From the NCBI GenBank assembly GCA_036787895.1, contig DAIQOK010000004.1, positions 101,524 to 165,523 on the forward strand: DNA of 64,000 nucleotides. Reading direction: 5' to 3'. Made by a program: the position numbers and the translations under genes. This document shows, piece after piece, positions 1 to 7,850 of this stretch (within the stretch, counting starts at the first letter, position 1; each line of letters begins with the position of its first letter). The notes beneath the pieces were generated by a model. That model saw nothing but the letters and a program-made list of their open reading frames with translations, did no database searches and had not been told where the DNA came from. This DNA comes from UBA7662 sp036787895. Lineage in GTDB: Bacteria; Bacteroidota; Bacteroidia; UBA7662.

Positions 1-1520
1 ATGACGGGATTGGAATGGATTATAAAACGCTAAGAAATGCAATTAGGGTAGGTGTATCTGATAAAAAGCCAGGCAAAGATATTGGCTTTATGGGAATAGG
101 TATATACAGCTCATTCCATCTTTGTGACACCCTTGTAATTTACACAAAAAAACAAGACATCTTGCCTCAATCCTTGTTTATTGATTTCAAAGGGATGAGA
201 GAGTTATTGGAACAACAGAAAATTAATAGGCTTAATGACAAAATAAATTCTGACCAATTGGTAGATCTTCAATCTCTACTTGAATCATTCGTAAAATTGG
301 CAAATGAAGGCGAACTACCTTTAGCTGAATATCCAATTGAAGATTCAGGCACAAGAGTGGAATTGGTAGGTTTAAATCCAATATTAGACGATTTATTAAA
401 TAATTATGATGAACTATCTAATTATCTTCAAGATGTCGTACCCCTCAAGTTTAATAAAGAAAAGTTTAAATGGGCAGAATTAATTGAAGAAAGACTGATT
501 GAAATTGCAGAAAAGCATAAAGAAAAAGTAGATTTAATAAATTTAAAATTACAAGTCGGTACTCGCTCAGAAGATTTGTTTAGGCCATATCTAGATGCTG
601 CATTTTCAGATAATTCACCACTGGAACCAGATTTTGTTGAAATTCGATCAGGCAATGTTTTTTTTGGTATAGCTTGGGGTTGTCACAATTCCACAAATGA
701 TAGAATTAATGACAGTTTAATAAAGATTGGTAAAGATTATAGAGGATTAAGAGGGTTTCAATTAAAAAAACAAGGGTTTTCAATTAATGATAGAACATTC
801 TTGTCAAAATATTTTGGGGCTTCAAATACGTATTATCACAGATATACAGGTGAGATTGTCATTGTCAATAAAAGTATTTTGCCTAATGCTTCAAGGAATG
901 ATTTTGAAACATCAGAACTAAAAAAGGTCTTGTTTCTTCAGATTCAAAATAAAGTTGCCCCATATTATACGAAACTAGCTTCAAATAGGCAGGACAAAAA
1001 TCGTGCGTTACTCGAACTCCATAACTGGACTAATGAATTCAAGAAAACTTTGAGTGAATATAATCCTTATGACGACAATTATAATAACTATATTCAACAA
1101 ATTGGCATTTTAAATGAGGTTATTACAAAGATTGAGAAAAAGTTAAAGAAGCTACCTGATGAAAGAAAAAAGGAAGCCGAGTTGATTATTGGACAGGCTA
1201 AAAAACTAAAAGTAGAAATTACTGACAAGTTCGATATATTAAAGAAAAAAGGAAGTGATAAACAGAAAATAAATCCAACGGAAAGCACTAAAACTGAGAT
1301 TGCAAAAAACATTTCAACTATATCTAAAACCATCTCAAAGAGTCCTAAAAGTTTTGATTCACTATTAGATTTAATTAATGAACTTGGAATTGATTTGAAT
1401 CCTTCACAAAAAAAATTAATGGATTTGATCGATGAAAAGTACATTAAAGGCATTGCAAAAACGAAGGCTGAATATTATCAATTTATTAATGATTTAAAAG
1501 AAGATTTTGAAAATGATTGA
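1..1520 (+). CDS. GHKL/HSP90-fold ATPase, 5' end outside the window
   Basis: The reading frame is open to the left edge: the first codons read DGIGM, the G1 (Bergerat) ATP-binding box, so the ATG at 15 is internal and the N-terminal helix with the N-box Asn lies upstream of the window. A second glycine box, IGFMGIGIYSSF, follows about 20 residues later, as in HSP90, MutL and MORC-type ATPases. The middle part ends a strand with GEIVIVNKSILPNASRNDFE, which resembles the second domain of HSP90-like proteins. Roughly the last 130 residues are charged and coiled-coil-like. Such proteins are ATP-driven dimer clamps; the substrate here is unknown. The stop codon overlaps the next gene by 8 bases. 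The AT-rich composition fits the island. Other possibilities: a MORC-like or HtpG-like chaperone ATPase. Confidence 0.85.
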   Translation, partial: DGIGMDYKTLRNAIRVGVSDKKPGKDIGFMGIGIYSSFHLCDTLVIYTKKQDILPQSLFIDFKGMRELLEQQKINRLNDKINSDQLVDLQSLLESFVKLANEGELPLAEYPIEDSGTRVELVGLNPILDDLLNNYDELSNYLQDVVPLKFNKEKFKWAELIEERLIEIAEKHKEKVDLINLKLQVGTRSEDLFRPYLDAAFSDNSPLEPDFVEIRSGNVFFGIAWGCHNSTNDRINDSLIKIGKDYRGLRGFQLKKQGFSINDRTFLSKYFGASNTYYHRYTGEIVIVNKSILPNASRNDFETSELKKVLFLQIQNKVAPYYTKLASNRQDKNRALLELHNWTNEFKKTLSEYNPYDDNYNNYIQQIGILNEVITKIEKKLKKLPDERKKEAELIIGQAKKLKVEITDKFDILKKKGSDKQKINPTESTKTEIAKNISTISKTISKSPKSFDSLLDLINELGIDLNPSQKKLMDLIDEKYIKGIAKTKAEYYQFINDLKEDFEND

Positions 1521-2517
1521 TACAAAATTTAATTCAGTGCCTAAGCAAATTATTAGAAAAAATTGGGCGAAACCTTTAATAGAATACTTAAGCATTGTTT
1601 ATGAAAAAAAGTTAATTTATCTTGGATTGCCAGACGTACAAGCACTTGACATTAATGAATGGATCGATTTTATTGATATAGTTTATGCTTTTCAATGTAG
1701 AGATTATCCAAACCCGTCTCTTCCTGACCAACCTAGAGATAATGTCCTAGAACTTGAAAATACATTGAGGTCTCTTGAAAGAAAACGTTTAATTTCAAAT
1801 TTTGATGTTTTTGATGGTTACATAGAAGAAGTTTTAGTCAGAGGGTATGATAACACTCCAACTGTAAAGGAATATTGTCAAGACGAAACCATTACAATAT
1901 ATAATTTGGATTTCTGTGGTCAAGTAACATCTCCAATTGAATATGTTGATAAGGATGGTAATTGGAAAAAAGCCTATAAATTTAATGCAGTTGATAGACT
2001 TTTAAATTTTCAACAAAATATTGAATTCCCCAGTAAAAAGTTTGTAATGTTTCTGACATTACATAGTAGTTATAATGGTCAAGAATTTTCAAATTTCACA
2101 TCAAATTTACCTTCTTCTGACTTTGAAAATTATCTAAATCAAGTTGCTAGTTTATCAAAGGGCAAAAAATCTCCTTATTATGTTAAAGCATTTGTCTATG
2201 AACAATTGACCAGATTTTTTACTCAAAATTATTTTGCTCCAGAATTTTTACCTACGATTTATTATAGAGGTGATAATGGTCATCCACTATTATTTTTTAC
2301 GATAGTTGGCACTCAAGTTGAAAATCGTAGTGTTCTGCCTTCGCCACCAGAAAAAATCAAAAACTTACTTAATACACCGTTTATTTCTATTGGTAAAAAC
2401 GAATTGTTTGAAGTAAATGAAGATTTATTTTTAGAGAATGATAGCAAACTTAATGGCTCAATTAATTCTCTAGCATTATTCAAAAATTCTAAGAGTTATA
2501 AAAAAATGTGGTTATGA
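1513..2517 (+). CDS. Unrecognised 334-residue protein between ATPase and radical SAM genes
   Basis: I do not recognise this family. The start is taken at ATG 1513, which overlaps the ATPase stop; a TTG at 1507 is also in frame. The protein has no signal peptide or membrane segment, so it should be cytoplasmic. Around residues 125-180 it contains ITIYNLDFCGQVTSP and, about 45 residues later, KFVMFLTLHSSYNG. This could be read as strands of a Rossmann-type methyltransferase, but that is only an impression, and no glycine-rich SAM motif is visible before it. Overlaps with both neighbours (8 bases upstream, 4 bases downstream) imply translational coupling and equal dosage with the ATPase and the radical SAM protein, so it is probably their partner. 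Confidence 0.8.
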   Translation: MIDTKFNSVPKQIIRKNWAKPLIEYLSIVYEKKLIYLGLPDVQALDINEWIDFIDIVYAFQCRDYPNPSLPDQPRDNVLELENTLRSLERKRLISNFDVFDGYIEEVLVRGYDNTPTVKEYCQDETITIYNLDFCGQVTSPIEYVDKDGNWKKAYKFNAVDRLLNFQQNIEFPSKKFVMFLTLHSSYNGQEFSNFTSNLPSSDFENYLNQVASLSKGKKSPYYVKAFVYEQLTRFFTQNYFAPEFLPTIYYRGDNGHPLLFFTIVGTQVENRSVLPSPPEKIKNLLNTPFISIGKNELFEVNEDLFLENDSKLNGSINSLALFKNSKSYKKMWL

Positions 2518-4526
2518 AAAGAAATATTTTATTAATAGAACCCAAATACCGCAATAAATACCCACCCATTGGCCTTATGAAAATTGCTACCTATCATAAA
2601 ATGTTAGGTGACAATGTGAAGTTCTTTAAAGGTGATTTAAAGGATTTGGTTCTTGACCAAATGACGGAGGATTGTATTGCGAAGTTTTATAAAATTGATA
2701 AAGAGCGAGATTGGAAATTGGAATTTGTTACAATACGAAATTTTATTAAAACTAGGAAGACAGAGTTTTTGGATATTCTTATACCAAAAGATGAAAACAA
2801 TGAGTATATACAAAGATATTCAAGCTTATTAGAGAACGTAATTAGATCTTTTGCTGACACATATCGTAAGAAGGATTACAAAAATTTCCCGAAGTGGGAT
2901 AGAATTTATGTTACTACATTATTTACCTTTTATTGGAAAATAACTATTGAAGCTATTCACTATGCAAAGCATCTTGTAAAAAGCCAAGACCAAATAATGG
3001 TTGGAGGTGTATTGGCTTCATTATTACATAAGGAAGTAGAAGAAGAAACAGGCATAAAGCCACACGAAGGACTTTTGGATAAACCCGGAATGTTAGACCC
3101 TGATTTACCAAAAGCCAAAAAACTTATCGTTGACAACTTACCTCTTGATTACTCTATACTTGATGAGATAGATTATGTTTATCCAACAGGAAGTGCCTAT
3201 TTTACTTTTATGACAAAAGGATGCACAAGAAAATGTGCTTTTTGTTCAGTTCCAATTTTAGAACCTACATACAAACCAAAAATAGACACTATTGACAAGT
3301 TTGCTGAAATCAAAGAAATATACGGAGAGCAACAGCATTTACTTTTAATGGACAACAATGTTTTGGCTTCTCCTAAATTTCCTGAAATAATTCAGGAAAT
3401 TAAAGATATGGGCTTTTACAAAGGAGCAACTTACATTGAGCCAAATCAGCTTGAAATTACGGTTAATAATCTCAACAAGGGGCTGAATGACAAATCGTAT
3501 GTAAAAAGAAGTTACCGCTTGCTTCACGATTTATTAAAAAGATTAAGAGGCGAACGGCAACAAAATTTTTATGATGTTTTAGATGCCTATGGTTTAATCA
3601 AAATCGAAACCACAACCAAAGAAGGGATTTTACAAGCGTATGATGAAGTCAAAGAAACCTATGAGCGATATAGACCTAAAGTGCCTAAGCAAAGATTTGT
3701 TGATTTCAATCAGGGAACAGACGCCAGATATGTGACGGACGAGCTAATGAAACTAATGAGTGAAATTCCTATTCGCCCATTAAGAATTGCCTTTGATTAT
3801 TGGGGAATGAAAAAACAATATGAAAATGCTGTTCGTCTTGCTGCAAAATATGAAATCAAGGAACTTTCGAACTATATCTTATATAACTTTAAAGACACTC
3901 CTGAAGAACTTTACAACCGGCTTAAACTTAATGTTGATTTGGGTGAAGAATTGGACATTCACATTTTTTCTTTCCCAATGAAATATATTCCTCTTTTTGG
4001 CGAAGAAGCAAAAGATAGAAACTATATCGGTAAAAAATGGAATAGGAAATACATTCGAGCTATACAATCAGTTTTAAATGTAACAAAAGGCATTGTTGCA
4101 CCAGGGAGAAGTTTCTTTGAGAAAGCATTTGGAAAAGACTTAACGGAGTTTCAAGAAATTCTTCATATGCCTGAAACATATATTGTTTACAGATACTTCT
4201 TTGAGGGTCTAGGAATGACAGATGAATGGAGAAAAGTTTATTACTCTCTTACAGAAAAGGAGAAAAAATTTGCCTTTGAACTTATCGAATCAAACGACTT
4301 TTCTGACAATCAATCAAAAACTAAGAATAAGAAAATCCTTGAATTACTGAAACACTACACTATCAAACGAGAGGACGTGAAAGATGTAAAAGAGAAAGAT
4401 TTAAACTACAAAAAGACCAAACACTATTTTGACAGACTGATTAAAGAAGACCAGTTCAAGGATTTAACCCTTACTTATGACTTTGAAGCAGAAGTAGCTA
4501 AAATCAAGCGGACAGCAAGCGCATAA
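2514..4526 (+). CDS. Radical SAM protein with B12-binding-like N-terminus
   Basis: The 670-residue protein begins at ATG 2514, sharing ATGA with the previous stop. The N-terminus (LLIEPKYRNKYPPIGLMKIA) has the form of the Rossmann domain found before many radical SAM cores (B12-binding type), but no cobalamin-ligand DxHxxG motif is visible. The core carries GCTRKCAFCS, a CX3CX2C cluster at Cys237, Cys241 and Cys244, which binds the [4Fe-4S] cluster that reductively cleaves S-adenosylmethionine. The C-terminal 250 residues are lysine-rich with no domain I can name. The reaction cannot be told from sequence. Radical SAM enzymes of this layout modify lipids, peptides, RNA or sulfur-containing groups. 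It is the last gene of the coupled trio; abiEi starts 52 bases further on. Confidence 0.88.
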   Translation: MKRNILLIEPKYRNKYPPIGLMKIATYHKMLGDNVKFFKGDLKDLVLDQMTEDCIAKFYKIDKERDWKLEFVTIRNFIKTRKTEFLDILIPKDENNEYIQRYSSLLENVIRSFADTYRKKDYKNFPKWDRIYVTTLFTFYWKITIEAIHYAKHLVKSQDQIMVGGVLASLLHKEVEEETGIKPHEGLLDKPGMLDPDLPKAKKLIVDNLPLDYSILDEIDYVYPTGSAYFTFMTKGCTRKCAFCSVPILEPTYKPKIDTIDKFAEIKEIYGEQQHLLLMDNNVLASPKFPEIIQEIKDMGFYKGATYIEPNQLEITVNNLNKGLNDKSYVKRSYRLLHDLLKRLRGERQQNFYDVLDAYGLIKIETTTKEGILQAYDEVKETYERYRPKVPKQRFVDFNQGTDARYVTDELMKLMSEIPIRPLRIAFDYWGMKKQYENAVRLAAKYEIKELSNYILYNFKDTPEELYNRLKLNVDLGEELDIHIFSFPMKYIPLFGEEAKDRNYIGKKWNRKYIRAIQSVLNVTKGIVAPGRSFFEKAFGKDLTEFQEILHMPETYIVYRYFFEGLGMTDEWRKVYYSLTEKEKKFAFELIESNDFSDNQSKTKNKKILELLKHYTIKREDVKDVKEKDLNYKKTKHYFDRLIKEDQFKDLTLTYDFEAEVAKIKRTASA

Positions 4527-4539
4527 AAAAGCAAGCCCT

Positions 4540-4566
4540 GTCCCAAATATTTACTAAATTTGGGAC
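4540..4566 (+). promoter_or_regulatory. Palindromic operator overlapping the abiE promoter
   Basis: A perfect 9-bp inverted repeat, GTCCCAAAT (4540-4548) and ATTTGGGAC (4558-4566), is separated by 9 bases. The right arm overlaps TAAATTTG (4555-4562), an exact match to the Bacteroidota -7 box TAnnTTTG, 16 bases before the abiEi ATG. AbiEi antitoxins are known to bind inverted repeats in their own promoter and repress it, so this is very likely the autoregulatory operator. Confidence 0.6.
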
Positions 4567-4578
4567 GAAATAAAATCA

Positions 4579-5178
4579 ATGGAAAGACCACAAGTAGAAA
4601 ATAGAATTGCAGAAGCAGTGAAAACCTACCCCAAGGGTAGTATCCTCTTTGTTGACGACTTTTTAGACTATGGCAATCCTGAAAGCGTAAAGAAAGCCTT
4701 GTTGCGCCTGAAAGAAAAGGCAATACTTGTCCGTTTGGCTCACGGAATTTATCTCTATCCTAAAGTTGACATAGAACTTGGAGTTCTCTTTCCATCTACG
4801 GAAGAAATAGCCAAAGCCATTGCAAGACGGGATAAAGCGAGAATTATTCCTACAGGCGTTCAAGCCTTAAATAAATTGGGGCTATCTACGCAAGTTCTTA
4901 TGAAAGTGGTTTACCTCACCGATGGGGCTGCAAGAACCGTAAAAGTTGGCAAACGAACTATCACATTTAAAAAGACAAGTCCAAAGAACCTTTCAGTAAA
5001 AGGGGAAATAAGCGGTTTGGCAATTCAGGCACTCAAGACCATTGGTCAAAATAAGGCAGATGATAAAACAATAGAAAAAATCCTAGCTATTCTAAAGAAT
5101 GAGAAGAAAGAGAACATCATCAATGATGCAAAACTCTCCCCTGCTTGGATTAACAAAATATTAATGCAAGCGATTTGA
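4579..5178 (+). CDS. abiEi: AbiEi-type antitoxin and autorepressor (DUF6088 family)
   Basis: This 199-residue protein matches the DUF6088/AbiEi antitoxin layout. Residues 1-55 form a winged helix (GSILFVDDF, then a recognition-helix region, then the wing LVRLAHGIYLYPKV). The following part, with RIIPTGVQALNKLGLSTQ and TVKVGKRTITFKKTSPKN, is the conserved AbiEi C-terminal domain. In type IV systems AbiEi neutralises AbiEii without a stable protein-protein complex and represses the operon through the winged helix. The palindrome 13 bases upstream supports self-regulation. The stop codon TGA overlaps the start of the toxin gene by one base. Likely role: antitoxin of a phage-defence or stability module. 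Confidence 0.88.
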   Translation: MERPQVENRIAEAVKTYPKGSILFVDDFLDYGNPESVKKALLRLKEKAILVRLAHGIYLYPKVDIELGVLFPSTEEIAKAIARRDKARIIPTGVQALNKLGLSTQVLMKVVYLTDGAARTVKVGKRTITFKKTSPKNLSVKGEISGLAIQALKTIGQNKADDKTIEKILAILKNEKKENIINDAKLSPAWINKILMQAI

Positions 5179-6185
5179 TGAACACCCTTTGGCTCACATT
5201 ATCGAAGGAAAGAAGGATTGAAATCCTCAATCAGGCAACAGAATTGACAGGTTTGCCAGCCATAGCCATTGAGAAAGATTGGTGGGTATCATTATGTTTG
5301 AAAGCTTCATTTTCATTGCCCTACAGCGAGCACATTGTATTTAAAGGAGGAACTTCTTTGAGCAAGGGATGGGATTTAATAGCGCGATTTTCAGAAGATA
5401 TAGACTTGGCAATTGACCGCAAGTTTTTCGGATTTGAAGGAGACATTAGTAAAACACAAATAAGAAAGCTTAGAAAGCAATCTTGTGAATTCATTTCAAC
5501 AGAATTTCTCCAAGACTTAACACAAACAATGACAGATTGGGGAGCTATAGCAGAATGTGGGCTATTTGCACAACCCGCTAACGATTCAGACAAAGACCCA
5601 CAGATTATTGAAATTCAATACAATTCGGTAGTGGATACTTTGAAATATCTACCTCAAAGAGTTTTGATTGAAGTTAGTTCTCGTTCCTTGATGGAGCCGA
5701 CAGAGAAGCGTGAAATCAACTCCATTCTAAGCGTGAATTATCCAAAGTTGGATTTCACAACAGATACTTTTACAATTTCTACAGTTCTACCCCAACGAAC
5801 TTTCCTGGAAAAGATATTCTTGCTCCACGAAGAATTTTCGCAAGAGCCTGAAAAAATTCGTACAGACCGCCTTTCAAGGCATTTGTATGATTTGGAGAGG
5901 TTAATGGACACTCAATACGGTGTAACAGCACTTCAAGACAAAGAACTATACAACAATATTGTTGCTCATAGAGAAAAATTCAATCCGTTGAGGGGGCTTG
6001 ACTATAGTAACCATACTCCCGATAAAATCAAAATCATACCACCTGATTCGGTTATACAAGAATACGAGAGTGACTATTCAGAAATGACCAAGTTTATGAT
6101 TTATGGTGAGGTGTTAACTTTTGAAAGATTAGTAAAAAGAATTTCAGAACTACAAACAAGAATAAATGTAATTAGTCAACTCTAA
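5178..6185 (+). CDS. abiEii: AbiEii/AbiGii-family nucleotidyltransferase toxin
   Basis: The protein is 335 residues from ATG 5178 (TGATG junction with abiEi; a TTG at 5175 is in frame but less likely). Conserved AbiEii motifs are all present: IEKDWWV (31-37), FKGGTSLSKGW with the nucleotide-binding GGTS at 57-60, FSEDIDLAID with the metal-binding Asp74 and Asp76, and later LPQRTFLEKIFLLHEEF. This is the DNA polymerase beta-like fold; characterised relatives transfer nucleotides, for example to tRNA 3' ends, and stop growth until the antitoxin acts. All catalytic positions I can see are intact, so the toxin should be active. It is the second gene of the abiE operon; its stop codon lies inside a 12-bp direct repeat. 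Confidence 0.9.
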   Translation: MNTLWLTLSKERRIEILNQATELTGLPAIAIEKDWWVSLCLKASFSLPYSEHIVFKGGTSLSKGWDLIARFSEDIDLAIDRKFFGFEGDISKTQIRKLRKQSCEFISTEFLQDLTQTMTDWGAIAECGLFAQPANDSDKDPQIIEIQYNSVVDTLKYLPQRVLIEVSSRSLMEPTEKREINSILSVNYPKLDFTTDTFTISTVLPQRTFLEKIFLLHEEFSQEPEKIRTDRLSRHLYDLERLMDTQYGVTALQDKELYNNIVAHREKFNPLRGLDYSNHTPDKIKIIPPDSVIQEYESDYSEMTKFMIYGEVLTFERLVKRISELQTRINVISQL

Positions 6186-6207
6186 AGCCAACGCTAAAGC
6201 CAACGCT
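6184..6207. repeat. Tandem 12-bp repeat at the end of abiEii
   Basis: AAAGCCAACGCT occurs twice in tandem (6184-6195, 6196-6207). The abiEii stop TAA (6183-6185) overlaps the first copy. The second copy with the next two bases also forms a small hairpin, AAAGC-CAAC-GCTTT. A loosely similar GCCAACAACCGCTTG occurs at about 7524, just after the next gene. This may mark a module boundary, but the similarity is short. Confidence 0.5.
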
Positions 6208-6636
6208 TTGTCAAAGAGCTAGCCATGCCCACCCAAAACGAAAACAAAAAAATTTCCACTGCTTCGCAAAAATTAAATCTGCCGATAAACGAACCGACTG
6301 ACCAAAACAACTTGACAATAAAAGCGATAATACAACTGACATACAGCAAGATATATACGGACGAAAGAAGAACCACTACTCACAATATCTCCTATACGCA
6401 AACAGGAGTTTCGTGCTTCGTAGGACAGAAAAGTGGTAAAATTGAAGTTCAGTTCTTCGTAGGTAGTTCAGCGGTTAAAAGCCTTGCCTGTGTATAGCTG
6501 AGCACCGTCAGACTGTCTAATAACCCGGGAAATGAATAAAATATCACATATTAATGCTGTATTTGGCCTTTATTTTATAGAAATAGCGGTTTTGAAACAA
6601 ACTGACGATGCAGGTAATTAAAAAAAACAGACAATA
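6208..6636. other. Intergenic, AT-rich, no convincing gene
   Basis: This 430-base stretch separates the abiE operon from the next gene. A 90-codon open frame (6225-6497) has no family resemblance and a low-complexity Asn/Thr/Gln-rich start; I do not call it. Two short related strings, GTGCTTCGTAGG near 6412 and GTTCTTCGTAGG near 6452, occur 40 bases apart. No promoter box or terminator can be assigned with confidence. Confidence 0.4.
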
Positions 6637-7503
6637 ATGAAAGTGATCATTAAACTATCCGGAATTATATTCATCCTGACATTATGGATAACAACCGTAA
6701 ATGGACAAGAATTTTTGGAAGATGGAAGTCTAAAGTTAACAGAGGTTTCTACTAACAAGAAATATGGTTACGAACCTAACCCTAAGACCTCAATTAAAGT
6801 CGGAAAAATTGAAAATGAACAAGCTTATTTGAAAGCATTACGTGGACCTAATGGTGAAGCTGTTCAATTTAGACGAGTGTCAAGTTGTTGTGGATTCAAA
6901 AGTAAATCGGCAGTTTTTGGTCAGGGACTATTGGACAAATATGAAGTTTTTTATCAAGGACTGAAAGCGCCCGTTATTTTATATCTAAATGGTTATGACT
7001 ATGAAAATCCAAAAGCACCGTTTGGCTTTACATTTGTTACAGCCGACAAAATAGAAAAATCAATAATCTATCCAGCTGACAGTATAATTAAAGTTAGCTT
7101 TTGCAATGAACAGACACACTATACAGTAGGTAAGGAATTCTTACTAAAAGAAAAAATAGGAGAAAAACCAGAACCTGATACAAATCCTGACTTTGATGGC
7201 GGACTTGAGGAGTTAAAAAAGTATTTTGCTGAGAAGCCATTGACAGATGAACGAATTAAAGATGCAGTTTTTAGGGTAGTTATTGCATTTGTTGTTGATT
7301 GTAATGGTAAAGCGGGGAATTTTATGGTTATATCAAAAGGAAAAGGGCTTGCAGAAACTTTTGCCAACCAGGTTTTAGCCAGAGTAAACAATATGCCGCA
7401 GAATTGGAAAGCGGCCACAGTCAACGGAGAAAATGTAGATTGCTATCAAGTTTTATCATTTACAGTAATAGGTGGACAACTTGACAAAGTATCTTACAGA
7501 TGA
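6637..7503 (+). CDS. Secreted protein with a TonB-C-like C-terminal domain
   Basis: The 288-residue protein starts with a signal peptide (ISGIIFILTLW-like core, predicted cleavage after VNG, residue 23), so it is exported. The central region contains GPNGEAVQFRRVSSCCGF and a stretch ending LYLNGYDYENPKAPFGF, seen in a Bacteroidota family without known function. The last 75 residues (AFVVDCNGKAGNFMV ... LARVNNMPQNWKAATVNGENVDC) follow the TonB C-terminal pattern, usually periplasmic, though there is no TonB transmembrane anchor or proline-rich spacer. It is therefore not a working TonB by itself; a periplasmic binding or signalling role is possible. It stands alone, AT-rich like the island. 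Confidence 0.75.
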   Translation: MKVIIKLSGIIFILTLWITTVNGQEFLEDGSLKLTEVSTNKKYGYEPNPKTSIKVGKIENEQAYLKALRGPNGEAVQFRRVSSCCGFKSKSAVFGQGLLDKYEVFYQGLKAPVILYLNGYDYENPKAPFGFTFVTADKIEKSIIYPADSIIKVSFCNEQTHYTVGKEFLLKEKIGEKPEPDTNPDFDGGLEELKKYFAEKPLTDERIKDAVFRVVIAFVVDCNGKAGNFMVISKGKGLAETFANQVLARVNNMPQNWKAATVNGENVDCYQVLSFTVIGGQLDKVSYR

Positions 7504-7850
7504 AAAAAGAGGGTAAAACTACTGCCAACAACCGCTTGCTGCAATAAGGCTGAAGGGGTTAATTTAAGTGCAGTGCTTCTGAATCCTTCCCCAAAATCAG
7601 CCACCCCTCCTCTCCGTGATACTCCCCTAACTCGCTTACTCTGCGTTGAAAACCCCACCTTGAACTTTAGCATCTTTCAACCTTCGAACACCATTTAGCC
7701 AGATGTTTCCCACTTTCCCCCCATTTCCTATCAAATTCGCATGCAATACTGGTCTTTCGTTTGCCAAATGGGTTTATTCTGTTAGCTTGAATGAAATAAG
7801 CTGAAAACCAGGGCGCTCAGGAGCTCAGGCTGCCTACTAAACCTATTCCC
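7504..7850. other. Intergenic region before the cyclase gene
   Basis: No coding frame is supported. The sequence changes from AT-rich island composition to the more GC-rich composition of the following core DNA. A sequence resembling the -7 box, TTAGCTTG near 7780, could serve the cyclase gene, with a TTTGCC about 30 bases upstream of it as a possible -33 box. Nothing else is recognisable. Confidence 0.35.

Noticed and set aside
2514..4526. Viperin (antiviral radical SAM) identity for the radical SAM gene
   Set aside because: It is almost twice as long as prokaryotic viperins, has a B12-binding-like N-terminal domain, and lacks the viperin C-terminal pattern as far as I can see.
6225..6497. 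90-codon open frame after abiEii
   Set aside because: Low-complexity start, no family resemblance, no -7 box, and it overlaps short repeated strings.
6637..7503. A functional TonB protein
   Set aside because: It has a cleavable signal peptide and no anchor or proline-rich spacer, so it cannot carry energy from ExbBD.
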